Source: Candidatus Dormiibacter spiritus (lineage in GTDB: Bacteria; Chloroflexota; Dormibacteria; Dormibacterales; Dormibacteraceae). Taken from it: a stretch of 44,689 nucleotides of DNA. Below the pieces are notes generated by a model. The model had not been told where the DNA came from and did no database searches. It saw only the letters and a program-made list of their open reading frames with translations. Location of the stretch: positions 1 through 44,689 of the forward strand of contig QHBT01000031.1 of assembly GCA_003244185.1 (NCBI GenBank). Reading direction: 5' to 3'. Shown here in pieces: positions 25,332-33,893 of this stretch. Within the stretch, counting starts at the first letter, position 1; the number at the start of each line of letters is the position of its first letter. The translations under genes were made by a program, and so were the position numbers.

Positions 25332-26747
25332 TCAGCCGCCGCCCGGAGCCGCGCCGAGGCCCGGCTCGGTCATCCGCTCAGGCCTGAGCAGCTCCTCCAG
25401 CTGCTGCTCGCTGAGGCCGCGTTCACGACCCAGCTCCCGGATTGTGCGGCCGCTCTTCAAGGCTTCCTTGGCCAGCCGGGCCGCCTCGTCGTAGCCGATC
25501 ACCGGTGCCAGCGCTGTCGCCAGCATCAACCCCTGTTCGACCAGCTGCGGCCCTCGTTCGGTCGCCCGCAAACCCTCCACGCAGCGTTCCGCAAAGTTGG
25601 CGGCTGCGCTGCCAAGCAGTTCGATTGACTCCAGCAGAGCGACCGCGGTGACGGGCATCATCACGTTCAGCTCCAGGAAGCTGCCGGTTTGGGCGAAGGC
25701 GACTGTGGTGTCATTGCCCAGCACCCGCGCGACCACCATTGTCAGCGACTCGATGATTACAGGGTTGACCTTCCCCGGCATGATGCTGGAGCCCGGCTGA
25801 GTTTCGGGCAGTGAGAGTTCAGCCAGGCCAGCCCTCGGCCCCATGCCCAGCAGCCGGACGTCCGAGCCGATCTTCCAGAGGCTGAGGGCTACCGATCTGA
25901 GCGCCCCGTGGGCGCTGACCACGGCGTCCAGCGTCGCCTGGGCGTGGAAGTGGTTACCGGCCTCGCGGACTGTGACGCCGGTCATCGCGGAAAGCCGCTC
26001 GCAGGCGCGCCGGGCATACTCGGGATGGGCGTTGATCCCGGTGCCCACGGCAGTGCCGCCAAGGGGGACGTTGAGCAGGTCACTCTGACCCGCGCGCGCC
26101 CTTCTCACCGACTCCTGCATCTGGCCGGCATAGCCTGAGAACTCCTGGCCAAGCCGGATTGGAGTGGCGTCCTGGAGGTGCGTGCGACCTGTCTTCACGA
26201 TCGGCCAGAACTCCTCCGATTTCTGCCGAAGCGCCACTTCCAGTCGCGTCAGCCCCGATAGCAGATGCTCTTCGATGGCCACAGCGCCGGCAAGCTGCAT
26301 CGCCGTTGGAATCGTGTCGTTCGAGCTCTGGCAGATGTTGACGTCGTCGTTGGGATGCACCCGGCGGCCGTCGCGCAGTCGCTGCGTGGCCAGGTGCGCG
26401 ATCACCTCGTTGGCGTTGACGTTGGTGGAGGTGCCGGAACCGGTCTGATAGATGTCGATCGGGAATTGATCGTCCCAGCGACCTTCGGCGACCTCCGCCG
26501 CGGCCGACGCGATGGCTGCCGCTTTGTCGAGATCCAGCAACCCCAGCTCAGCGTTGACCTCGGCGGCGGCCTGCTTGATCTGCGCCAGGGCGCGTATGAA
26601 GCGGCGCGGAAAACGCTGACCCGAGATGGGAAAGTTGAGAACCGCGCGCTGGGTGGAGGCACCGTAAAGAGCCTCGGCCGGTACCTCCATCTCGCCCATG
26701 GAGTCGCGCTCGACGCGCGTCTCAGAAGCTTCGTGCCGGGTCGTCAC
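25332..26747 (-). CDS. fumC: Class II fumarate hydratase
   Basis: A 471-residue fumarase/aspartase-superfamily enzyme that interconverts fumarate and malate in the TCA cycle as a cytosolic homotetramer. The family signature GSSIMPGKVNPV (residues 319-330) is exact. GSGTSTNVNANEV, SSNDTIPTAM and GRTHLQDATP (catalytic His190) are also in place. The fumarase C-terminal domain follows (GYDEAARLAKEALKSGRTIRELG), which favours FumC over aspartase. Length is normal. It is divergent from the Ppx/GppA gene with about 70 bases between, in which a GGAAGC-CA-GCTTCC dyad is seen. Confidence 0.95.
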   Translation of the reverse strand: MTTRHEASETRVERDSMGEMEVPAEALYGASTQRAVLNFPISGQRFPRRFIRALAQIKQAAAEVNAELGLLDLDKAAAIASAAAEVAEGRWDDQFPIDIYQTGSGTSTNVNANEVIAHLATQRLRDGRRVHPNDDVNICQSSNDTIPTAMQLAGAVAIEEHLLSGLTRLEVALRQKSEEFWPIVKTGRTHLQDATPIRLGQEFSGYAGQMQESVRRARAGQSDLLNVPLGGTAVGTGINAHPEYARRACERLSAMTGVTVREAGNHFHAQATLDAVVSAHGALRSVALSLWKIGSDVRLLGMGPRAGLAELSLPETQPGSSIMPGKVNPVIIESLTMVVARVLGNDTTVAFAQTGSFLELNVMMPVTAVALLESIELLGSAAANFAERCVEGLRATERGPQLVEQGLMLATALAPVIGYDEAARLAKEALKSGRTIRELGRERGLSEQQLEELLRPERMTEPGLGAAPGGG

Positions 26748-26819
26748 GAGTCGATGTTAGGACCTGCGCCAGCCCTATCCCTCTCCCAGGAAGCCAGCTT
26801 CCAGGCACTATCTACATGA

Positions 26820-27722
26820 ATGCAGCGCCTGGCCGCGGTCGACATCGGAAGCAACACGATTCACGCGCTGGTCTGCGACATCGTCAACGGCAGGTTGCAG
26901 GAGGTCGCGCACGAGGTGGCGATGCCCTCGCTGGGCACCGCGGTCGCCAAGACCGGCGAGATCGGCAAGGCCAAGACGGCAGAGGCGATCGCCGATCTCA
27001 AGAGCGTGTTGAAGCAAGCCTCCCGGCACGACTACCAGCACCTGGTAGCCGGCGCCACCGAGGCGGTCAGGCAGGCGCGCGATCGCGACGCTTTCCTGGC
27101 CCGAGCCGCTGCCGAAACCGGCGTGCCGGTCAGGCTCATCACTTCTGAGCGAGAGGCGCAGCTCAGCTTCCAGGGCGTTGCCAGCGCGCACGCGAGCGGG
27201 GGGGAGTGGCTGATGGGTGACATGGGCGGCGGGAGCACCGAGCTGGTCAGGGCCAAGAACCGCGACATGCTGGCTTGGGTCTCCCTCCCAGTGGGTACCG
27301 GCATGCTGGCCAGCCGGTATCTGGCGGACCCGCCCCAGTCAGACGAGCGGGACCAGCTGCGCCGAGACGCCGCGCAGACGCTGGCCGGCGGGGCTCCTGT
27401 GTTCCGACCGGAGCGTCTGGTCATGACCGGCGGGACGGCGTCCAACCTACCGCTGGTCCTGGACAGCCGGGATCCGGCCGTCAAGCTCTCAGTGGCTGAC
27501 ATCGCAGAGGCTCGCCTGCGGCTCGACGCTGAACCGGCGGCTCAACTGGCCGGCGAGCTGGGTCTGCCAGCTTCCCGGGTCATCGCCCTGCGGGCTGGGG
27601 TGGAGGTTCTACTGCTTCTCTTGGACCGCTACCAGCTCAAGCATTTGCACGTGAGCCATGAGGGCGTCCGGCATGGCATGTTGCTTGCCTATCTCGAACG
27701 CGGGGAGGACTGGTGGCGGTAG
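26820..27722 (+). CDS. Ppx/GppA family phosphatase
   Basis: A 300-residue exopolyphosphatase/pppGpp phosphatase-type protein of the ASKHA fold. Phosphate-1 motif: AAVDIGSNTIHALV. ITSEREAQLSFQGV and GDMGGGSTELV (phosphate-2) are typical. The C-terminal half has MTGGTASNLP and the HVSHEGVRHGMLL end. It lacks the extra C-terminal HD-like domain of E. coli Ppx and so matches the short Ppx1 type. It probably degrades polyphosphate or (p)ppGpp. It is not linked to PPK2 here, but both occur within 7 kb. Confidence 0.92.
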   Translation: MQRLAAVDIGSNTIHALVCDIVNGRLQEVAHEVAMPSLGTAVAKTGEIGKAKTAEAIADLKSVLKQASRHDYQHLVAGATEAVRQARDRDAFLARAAAETGVPVRLITSEREAQLSFQGVASAHASGGEWLMGDMGGGSTELVRAKNRDMLAWVSLPVGTGMLASRYLADPPQSDERDQLRRDAAQTLAGGAPVFRPERLVMTGGTASNLPLVLDSRDPAVKLSVADIAEARLRLDAEPAAQLAGELGLPASRVIALRAGVEVLLLLLDRYQLKHLHVSHEGVRHGMLLAYLERGEDWWR

Positions 27723-27743
27723 GCGGTGCCGCCCTCGCCAAAG

Positions 27744-28157
27744 TCAGGCGGAGTCGTCCAGTCCCTGGGCGTTGATCTTTTCAGGCGCAATCTTCAGGAT
27801 CACGCGGACTTCGCCCGGTCGTCGATACGGGTATTTCTCCCGGCCGATGTATTTGTAGGCAAGGTTGTCGATGAGCTCGTCCGCGCCCTCCGTTGTCACG
27901 TCGACGACCTTGCCGCGCACTGACGCAATCCGCCAGGCATTGGTTGGATCGACGACATTGACGGCCACCCGGGGATCGCGGCGGATATTTCGCACTTTCT
28001 GACGGTCCTCGGAAGTGTTGACCAGAATGTGTTCGCCGTCGGTATCGACCCAAACCTGGGTGAGTTGGGGCCAACCATCCGGCATCAGCGTTGCTATCTC
28101 GCAATACGCCTTTTCGCGCAGGAGTTGCCGGAAACCGGGAGAAATCGATACAGCCAT
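27744..28157 (-). CDS. PPOX-class split-barrel flavin/F420-dependent protein
   Basis: A 137-residue pyridoxamine-phosphate-oxidase-like split barrel. The N-terminal helix EKAYCEIATLMPDGWPQLTQVWV and the strand pairs HILVNTSEDRQKVRNIRRDPRVAVNVVDP are typical of the F420/FMN-binding PPOX family. Tyr-rich EKYPYRRPGEVRVILKIAPEKI ends the barrel. It may be an F420-dependent oxidoreductase or a heme/FMN-binding protein; the cofactor cannot be fixed by eye. It has its own upstream region with TAGGAG as ribosome site and a TATACT -10 candidate. Confidence 0.85.
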   Translation of the reverse strand: MAVSISPGFRQLLREKAYCEIATLMPDGWPQLTQVWVDTDGEHILVNTSEDRQKVRNIRRDPRVAVNVVDPTNAWRIASVRGKVVDVTTEGADELIDNLAYKYIGREKYPYRRPGEVRVILKIAPEKINAQGLDDSA

Positions 28158-28197
28158 GTGTGGTCTCCTATCAACACCTGAGTGATATTGCTGGGCG

Positions 28198-28231
28198 AGT
28201 ATACCCTGGCGCTCATTCCCAAAAGCCAGGG
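28198..28231 (-). promoter_or_regulatory. Candidate -10 and flanking inverted repeat upstream of the split-barrel gene
   Basis: On the minus strand a -10 candidate TATACT (28203-28198) directly follows the inverted repeat CCCTGGC-N14-GCCAGGG (28231-28204). The repeat overlaps the expected -35 area. It may be an operator or the terminator stem of the galactonate operon. No T-run is present, which favours an operator. Confidence 0.35.
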
Positions 28232-28294
28232 CGTGGTCAGCACGATTCAGCGCCCTCTTATAGCTCGGTCGGGCTCACGCAGGCGCTGTCAACC

Positions 28295-29272
28295 TCACGG
28301 AGTGAGGGCTTCGTTTTCGGGCCATGTGGAAAGTCGATCCTCCAGTTGCACCCTGGTCGGGTAGCCCTGAATGTCCCCCGGGACGCTCACCGAGGACGCG
28401 CCTACCAGGTTGGCCCAACGGAGGGCCATCTGCGGCGGACACCGCTCAAGAAGCGCCGCCAGGAAGCCTGCATCGAAGCCGTCGCCGGCGCCTACCTCGT
28501 CAACCACCTTCGGTGGCAGGAACCCGGGGTGGCTGACTGGGACACCGCCGATCAGGCCGATCGCCCCCCGTGGTCCTCGCTTGGCGACCACTGTCGTGGG
28601 GCCCATCGCCGCGGCCGCGACGATCGCTTCGCCCGCGACCTCCGGCTCAAAGAAGGCTTCGAACTCTTCCACAGTCCCGAGCAGCACATGCGCTCTGCGG
28701 ATCAGCGGGCTCAGCGCCTCACGCGCACGCGCGACATCCCAAAGTTGAAGTCGGAGGTTCAAGTCGAGAGAACGAATGGAGCCGGGCGGCGCCAGCTCGA
28801 ACGCCCTCACGGCAGCAGCGGCGCAGCTGGCGCTCAGCGCACAGGTCATCCCGTTCAGGTGCACCAGCCCGGCTCCAGCGAAATACTTCGGGTCCAGGTC
28901 GTCAGGTGTCAGATGGCTCGCCGCAGAGCCCTGGCGGTAATACAGCACCTGCGTGGTTCTGCTCGCCGGATCCCGGTGCTTGAAGAAGACGCCGGTCGGG
29001 TGAGGATCCCGCTTCACCTGCGACACGTCAACCCCCTCACCACCGATCGCGGCGAGGACGAAGTCACCTAGCGGGTCAGCTCCGACCCGACTGATCCAGC
29101 CCGAGCGGACGCCAAGTCGACCCATCGCGATGGCGAAGTTGGAGTCCGCGCCGGCCGTGTCCATGGTCAGAAGTCGCGCCTGTGCCAGTGCCACTTTCGG
29201 GTCTGCCGGGTGCAGCAGCACCATCGTCTCGCCGAGGGTCACGACTGCCGGCGGCTCACCGGGGACGGTCAC
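28295..29272 (-). CDS. PfkB-family sugar-acid kinase (probable 2-keto-3-deoxygalactonate kinase)
   Basis: A 325-residue PfkB/ribokinase-family kinase. TLGETMVLLHP starts the fold. The substrate-binding GADSNFAIAMGRLG and the catalytic signature DEVGAGDGFDAGF (base Asp) are intact. KDG-type kinases share this overall form, including the FFKHRD and LLGTVEEFEAFF segments. In context it should phosphorylate 2-keto-3-deoxygalactonate made by the dehydratase, giving the aldolase substrate. The GTG start overlaps the dehydratase stop (GTGA). It is the last gene of the operon. Classical DgoK belongs to a different fold, so here a PfkB enzyme fills that step. Confidence 0.88.
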   Translation of the reverse strand: MTVPGEPPAVVTLGETMVLLHPADPKVALAQARLLTMDTAGADSNFAIAMGRLGVRSGWISRVGADPLGDFVLAAIGGEGVDVSQVKRDPHPTGVFFKHRDPASRTTQVLYYRQGSAASHLTPDDLDPKYFAGAGLVHLNGMTCALSASCAAAAVRAFELAPPGSIRSLDLNLRLQLWDVARAREALSPLIRRAHVLLGTVEEFEAFFEPEVAGEAIVAAAAMGPTTVVAKRGPRGAIGLIGGVPVSHPGFLPPKVVDEVGAGDGFDAGFLAALLERCPPQMALRWANLVGASSVSVPGDIQGYPTRVQLEDRLSTWPENEALTP

Positions 29273-30429
29273 CAGTCGGCCACCGCTCCGTCCTGGTGGA
29301 AGTAACGCATCTGCTTCTCGGGCCGGTAGGGGTGCAGCGCGGCCGCCTGCTCGTCGACCTCCACTCCCAGGCCGGGGAGGTCGGGTGGTTCGATGTAGCC
29401 GCCGCTGGCATGAAGGGAGTTGGTCACGACTTCGTCGCGCCAGGGCACGTCAGAGCGGATCGCCTCCTGGATCAGGAAGTTAGGCAGTACCAGGTCGAGC
29501 TGAACCGCAGCCGCGGTCGCAATTGGACCGAGGGGGTTGTGAGGGGCGATTGACACGTAGTGGCTCTCCGCCAGGGCGGCGATCTTCCGCACCTCCCAGA
29601 AGCCGCCCGCGTGGCAGATGTCGGGTTGGGCCACCGCGCAGGCCGCGCTCTCGAACAGCTCCCTGAACTGGAACCTGGTTACAAGCCTTTCCCCGGTGGC
29701 GATCGGGACGGAGGTAGCCCGCGCCACCTGGGCCATGCCAGCCACGTTTTCGGGCGGGCACGGCTCTTCGATGAAGTAGGGAGCGAAGGGGGTCAAAGCC
29801 TCGATGTATCGGATCGCACCCGCGGGGGTCGTGCGGCCATGGAAGTCGACCATGATGTCCACCTCCTCCCCCAGCGCGAGCCGCAAGGCCTCCATCAGCT
29901 TGGCGGCCTGGCGGATGGTGCTGGCGTGTTCGAGCGGCTCGCCGACCGGCACTATCAGGACCTTGACAGCGGTATAGCCATCGGCGATGCTCCGGCGAGC
30001 GCGCTCGGTGAACTCGTCGATGGTCGTGTTCAGATAGAGGCTCGCCATCTCGCCGCCACCCAGGTGGTCGTACATGCGGATGCGCTCGCGGACGCGGCCT
30101 CCCAGTAGTTGATGGACAGGCCTCCCGAGAGACTTGCCGAGGATGTCCCAGCAGGCCATCTCGATTCCGCTGATCGCGCTCATCCCAATCACGCCCGACC
30201 GCCAGAACCCCTGACGCGTCATCACCTGATAGAGATGCTCGATCCGGCACGGATCTTCTCCCACGAGGAAGTGCGCGAGGTCCTCGACGGCCCCCACCAC
30301 CCCGAGGGTGTGCCACTCCAGCGACGCTTCGCCCCAACCTGTGATCGCCTCGTCGGTTTCAACCTTGACGAAGACCCAGTTGCGCATCTCGGCGTTGACG
30401 ACGACTGTCCTGATCGCTTTGATGACCAT
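29269..30429 (-). CDS. dgoD: Galactonate dehydratase-type enolase-superfamily enzyme
   Basis: A 386-residue mandelate racemase/muconate lactonizing enzyme. Metal ligands and the general base are visible: Asp in DIMVDFHGRTT, Glu in YFIEEPCPPEN, Glu in ATGERLVTR and the catalytic His in IAPHNPLGPIATAA. The DFHGR and ERLVTR blocks are like those of D-galactonate and related dehydratases. It removes water from an aldonate to give a 2-keto-3-deoxy sugar acid. I prefer the ATG at 30429 (MVIKAIRTVVV). A TTG at 30438 would overlap the lactonase stop. Exact sugar specificity is inferred from the alpha-galactosidase and lactonase neighbours. Confidence 0.87.
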   Translation of the reverse strand: MVIKAIRTVVVNAEMRNWVFVKVETDEAITGWGEASLEWHTLGVVGAVEDLAHFLVGEDPCRIEHLYQVMTRQGFWRSGVIGMSAISGIEMACWDILGKSLGRPVHQLLGGRVRERIRMYDHLGGGEMASLYLNTTIDEFTERARRSIADGYTAVKVLIVPVGEPLEHASTIRQAAKLMEALRLALGEEVDIMVDFHGRTTPAGAIRYIEALTPFAPYFIEEPCPPENVAGMAQVARATSVPIATGERLVTRFQFRELFESAACAVAQPDICHAGGFWEVRKIAALAESHYVSIAPHNPLGPIATAAAVQLDLVLPNFLIQEAIRSDVPWRDEVVTNSLHASGGYIEPPDLPGLGVEVDEQAAALHPYRPEKQMRYFHQDGAVADW

Positions 30430-30434
30430 TCCGG

Positions 30435-31313
30435 TCAACCGCCGTACATGTGCTCGAGTCGGCCCTGCGCTCTAGCTCGATGGCGAAACAGAGCTCCCGC
30501 GTGCGGCTGCCGCTCGAGCTGCTCGGCTGTGAGACCTCTGCTCGCGCTGGTGATGTACAGCTCGTCCAGATCGGGGCCGCCAAAGGCACAGCTCGTGACC
30601 TGGCTCACAGGCAGGCGAACTATCCGCTCCAACCGGCCCTCGGGGTCATACCGATGCACCGCCGAGCCTCCCCAAAGGGCTACCCAGAGAAAGCCCTCAG
30701 CGTCAACCGCCATACCGTCCGGCGCAGCTCCGGCGGCCTCCACTCGCGCGAGATGCCGGCGCTTTCCCAACTCACCTGGCTCGGCTTCGTAGTCGAACGC
30801 GTCGATCCAGCCGGTCGGGGTGTCGATGTAGTAGAGGGTCCGGTCGTCAGGACTCCAGCCGATTCCGTTCGAGATCGACACTCCAGCCAGGACGGGGGCA
30901 ACCCGGTGGTCTTGCTCGAGCCGGTATAGGCTCCCCGCGCCCCGGCTGCCGTCATAGGCCATGGTGCCCGCCCAGAACCTGCCCCGGCTGTCACAGCGGC
31001 CGTCGTTGAAGCGCAGTCGGTTCCCGTTGGCGGCAACCTTGCTGAGCGGCCGAACCGCTCCGGATCCCGATTCGAGCGTGGCGAAGCCCTCCCGGACTGC
31101 CAGCACGAGTCCGCCCTCCGCTCGCAGCGCAGCTGCCCCGACGTGGCTGCCGACGTCGACAACGCTGTCGCGGGCCGTCCGTGGGTCGAAACCGTGAACC
31201 TCACCGGCCAGGATGTCCACCCAGATCAGCTGTGAGCAGCGATGGTCCCAGATCGGACCCTCACCCAGTTGGGCGTGGGCGTCGAGGACAAGCTCAACCT
31301 CGTACCCGCTCAA
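30435..31313 (-). CDS. SMP-30/gluconolactonase family lactonase
   Basis: A 292-residue six-bladed propeller. The metal-site Glu is in LGEGPIWD; further blades contain RFNDGRCDSRGRFWAGTM (Asn and Asp ligands) and SNGIGWSPDDRTLYYIDT. These enzymes hydrolyse aldonolactones. In this operon the substrate should be galactono-lactone from the preceding dehydrogenase. The TTG start at 31313 overlaps the stop of the SDR (TTGA). The longer upstream frame lies inside the SDR and is not supported. Confidence 0.9.
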   Translation of the reverse strand: MSGYEVELVLDAHAQLGEGPIWDHRCSQLIWVDILAGEVHGFDPRTARDSVVDVGSHVGAAALRAEGGLVLAVREGFATLESGSGAVRPLSKVAANGNRLRFNDGRCDSRGRFWAGTMAYDGSRGAGSLYRLEQDHRVAPVLAGVSISNGIGWSPDDRTLYYIDTPTGWIDAFDYEAEPGELGKRRHLARVEAAGAAPDGMAVDAEGFLWVALWGGSAVHRYDPEGRLERIVRLPVSQVTSCAFGGPDLDELYITSASRGLTAEQLERQPHAGALFRHRARAQGRLEHMYGG

Positions 31314-32074
31314 TTGCTGAACTGCGCGCTCAGGCCGCCATCGACAAGATGAGCGGTGCCTGTGATGAAGCTTGCTTCGTCGGAGGCCAGGAAGGCGACC
31401 AGGTTGGCGACATCCGCCGGCGCCCCGATCCTTCCCCTCGGATGCCTGGCCACTACCGCGGCCAGAGCGGCCTCCGGATTCTCCTGTCGCTCGAGCCATT
31501 CATCCACCAGGTGAGTGTGAATCCAGCCTGGACAAACCGCCACAGCTCGGACTCCAGCCAGTCCGTAGTCGAGCGCCAGACTGCGTGTCAGGCCCAGCAG
31601 CCCTGACTTAGCCGCCGCGTACGGAAACATGCCAGGCGTCGTCATGTAGGCGTGGATCGAGGCGATGTTGACTATCACGCCACCTCCGCCTTGCATGCCG
31701 GGTAGGAGGTGCTTGCAGCAGAGCCAGGAGCCCTTCAGGTCGACGCCCATGAAGGCATCCCAGTCCGTTTCCGTCATCTGCACAGCATCGAAGTAGGCGT
31801 TGAGGCCGGCATTGTTGACCAGCACGCTGACGCGTCCGAGGCGTTCGGTCGTGGCGTTACTGGCCGCCGCCACATCGGCTTCTGACGACACATCGCAGCG
31901 CAAGCATTCAACGCTGTCCGTGGGCGCGTCGTAGTCCTCAGGCGAGACTGGGCAGAGGTCCCACGCCGCCACCCTGGCGCCTTCAGCGGCAAGTTTCTCG
32001 ACGATTGCTCGGCCGATTCCCTGGGCGCCGCCGGTCACTACCGCAACCTGGCGGTCCAGCCGGCCAGCCGTCAT
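31310..32074 (-). CDS. SDR family oxidoreductase (probable galactose/aldose 1-dehydrogenase)
   Basis: A 254-residue classical SDR. Cofactor motif TGGAQGIGRA near residue 14, NNAG near 87, catalytic Ser in IASIHAY, YAAAK with Tyr and Lys, and the C-terminal GTAHLVDGGLS. Asp39 after the second strand (AAWDL) favours NAD. Oxidation of galactose to galactonolactone would feed the adjacent lactonase; this is inferred from the operon. The start overlaps the IclR stop (ATGA). Confidence 0.88.
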   Translation of the reverse strand: MTAGRLDRQVAVVTGGAQGIGRAIVEKLAAEGARVAAWDLCPVSPEDYDAPTDSVECLRCDVSSEADVAAASNATTERLGRVSVLVNNAGLNAYFDAVQMTETDWDAFMGVDLKGSWLCCKHLLPGMQGGGGVIVNIASIHAYMTTPGMFPYAAAKSGLLGLTRSLALDYGLAGVRAVAVCPGWIHTHLVDEWLERQENPEAALAAVVARHPRGRIGAPADVANLVAFLASDEASFITGTAHLVDGGLSAQFSN

Positions 32075-32913
32075 GACTTGCCGGCGACGGCTGCAGGTAG
32101 TGCCTCGTCAAGCGGCGCGCCCCGATAACCGAGCCGGCGCGAGATGTTGGCCGCCGCCGAGAGCACATGACTGGCCATGTCGCTGTCCGCCAGCTCCTGA
32201 GGCATCCGGTCGCTCGGGCCGGCGACACTGATGGCCGCCACCACCTCACCGTCGTGGTCGCGAACCGGCGCGGCGATGCAGCGCACCCCCGCCTCGCGCT
32301 CCTCGTCGTCCAGGGCGTAGCCACGGCGGCGAATCCTTTCCAGCTCGTCCATCAGACTCGCGGCGGTCGTGATGGTGTGTGGCGTCAGGCGCGGAAACGT
32401 CTGCATCGAGGCCCAGGCGCCGACCAGCTCGCGAGGGCGGAAGGCAAGCTGCGCCTTCCCCAGGCCAGTGCAGTAGGCGGGGAGGATCGCCCCCGCCCGG
32501 GACTTCATGTACCCCACCGGCTGTCGCGAGAGCACGCGCTCCAAGTACACCACCTGCCACTCGTCAAGCACCGCGATCTGAGTGGTTTCGCCGGTCACAT
32601 CTCGCAGCCACTCCAAGTGCGGCAGCGCCTCCGTGGGCAGGTCGACGCTGTCTCGTGCCGCGGCGCCGAGAATGAAGCACTTGTAGCCCAGCGAGTACCC
32701 ATTGCCTGACTTGTGCACGTAGCCCATCTCCTCCAGCGTGCGGACCAGGCGGAAGGCGGTGGCGCGGGGTACGCCGGTCGCAGCGGTCAGTTCGGCCAGC
32801 GATTTTGACCGGTCGCCATCCGCCAGCGCCTCCAGCAACTCGAGTACCTTACGGGCTGCCTGAACCCGGTACCGCGACGACGGCGGTTCTCCGAGCGTGG
32901 AACGGCGCTTCAT
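32071..32913 (-). CDS. IclR family transcriptional regulator
   Basis: A 280-residue IclR-type regulator. The N-terminal winged helix has KSLAELTAATGVPRATAFRLVRTLEEMGYV. The effector domain contains YCTGLGKAQLAF and the late ALDDEEREAGVRCIAAPV block that is highly typical. The ATG at 32913 is preferred. The GTG at 32934 is also in frame. It heads the leftward operon with SDR, lactonase, dehydratase and kinase. IclR proteins often sense the pathway's keto acids or sugar acids, so it probably controls this operon and possibly the divergent transporter. Confidence 0.93.
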   Translation of the reverse strand: MKRRSTLGEPPSSRYRVQAARKVLELLEALADGDRSKSLAELTAATGVPRATAFRLVRTLEEMGYVHKSGNGYSLGYKCFILGAAARDSVDLPTEALPHLEWLRDVTGETTQIAVLDEWQVVYLERVLSRQPVGYMKSRAGAILPAYCTGLGKAQLAFRPRELVGAWASMQTFPRLTPHTITTAASLMDELERIRRRGYALDDEEREAGVRCIAAPVRDHDGEVVAAISVAGPSDRMPQELADSDMASHVLSAAANISRRLGYRGAPLDEALPAAVAGKS

Positions 32914-33069
32914 CCACCGAGAGTCTAGTGTCACTGGAACATTAGATTCGTCGGCATCTCGCAGGATCGGCGGCTGGAGTCAAGAACAGGTGGTCAAACG
33001 ACCAGGTCGAGGTCTTTCACCGCTTTCCTGCCGACGATGCCGCTTGGCGATCGCGATCTCGGCGCCCGA

Positions 33070-33786
33070 TCAGCGGGGCAGCGCCTGCAAGCTCGCCACG
33101 AGCTCGGTCGCCCGCCGGCGGATCACTCCAGGGTCGCGAGCCCCAGTAAGCCAGCCGCCCATTGCAACAGCCACTGCACCTGCCGCGATCAGCTCCCCCG
33201 CAGTCTCCAGGGTGACGCCCCCCGTTGGGATGAGCGGGATCTCAGGCAGAGGACCCCTCATCTCGCGCACGAAGTCAGTACCAGTCGTGGAGGCCGGAAA
33301 CAGCTTGACCGCAGCTGCGCCGGCCCGCCAGGCTTGGATGATTTCGGTTGGAGTGCAGCCACCTGGAAAGGCGGGAATGCCGCGGTCGGCGCACCAGGCG
33401 ATCAGCTCATCATCCACGTGCGGCATCACCAGGAACGACGCGCCGGAGGCGACTGCCTTAGCTGCCGTCTGACGGTCGAGCACTGTGCCGGCGCCGATCA
33501 GGAGCTCCGGCTCGCTATACCGCTGACGAAGAGCCTCAATGGCTGGGAGAGCGTCCTGGCTGTTGAGGGTGAGCTCAAACGCCCGGATTCCACCTGCTAC
33601 GAGCGCCTGCGCGACCGCCTGCACGCTGTCGGGCTCGAGGCCTCGGCCGATCGCGATCACCCGGCTCTCCAGTATCGGAAGGGGTACTGAAGGCCTGGAA
33701 GCAGCGACCGCGTTGGGGTGGGTGGGCGCTTGAACTGGCTGCCGGGTGGCGTTCAACGAGCGCCTCGGGTCTGCTTCCACGGCCAC
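33070..33786 (-). CDS. KDPG/KDPGal-type aldolase
   Basis: A 238-residue class I aldolase of the Eda/DgoA family. It cleaves 2-keto-3-deoxy-6-phosphogalactonate (or gluconate) to pyruvate and glyceraldehyde 3-phosphate. Glu in FELTLNS and the Schiff-base Lys in AAVKLFPAS are present, with IGAGTVLDRQTA and LIPTGGVTLE. The N-terminal 35 residues (Pro/Ala-rich) are longer than usual, so the true start may lie downstream of the GTG at 33786. It is on the same strand as the galactonate operon and 156 bases upstream of iclR, giving the last step of the pathway. Confidence 0.9.
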   Translation of the reverse strand: MAVEADPRRSLNATRQPVQAPTHPNAVAASRPSVPLPILESRVIAIGRGLEPDSVQAVAQALVAGGIRAFELTLNSQDALPAIEALRQRYSEPELLIGAGTVLDRQTAAKAVASGASFLVMPHVDDELIAWCADRGIPAFPGGCTPTEIIQAWRAGAAAVKLFPASTTGTDFVREMRGPLPEIPLIPTGGVTLETAGELIAAGAVAVAMGGWLTGARDPGVIRRRATELVASLQALPR

Positions 33787-33787
33787 G

Positions 33788-33817
33788 TTGACACTACCAT
33801 TTGCCGGCTTGTATGCT
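33788..33817 (+). promoter_or_regulatory. Candidate sigma70-type promoter for the galactoside transporter
   Basis: TTGACA (33788-33793), an 18-base spacer and TATGCT (33812-33817). The -35 element abuts the divergent aldolase start. It would drive the binding protein, ATPase and permease. Confidence 0.5.
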
Positions 33818-33893
33818 CAAGCCGCAAGAGTCTTATCTCGGCTACTGAGACACACCAATGGAAACGGAGCAATCTTGGAGGAGGCGGATTTCG

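Noticed and set aside
26789..26802. Dyad GGAAGC-CA-GCTTCC between fumC and the Ppx gene as a terminator or operator
   Set aside because: The two-base loop prevents a good hairpin, there is no T-run, and one short dyad in a divergent region is weak evidence for an operator.
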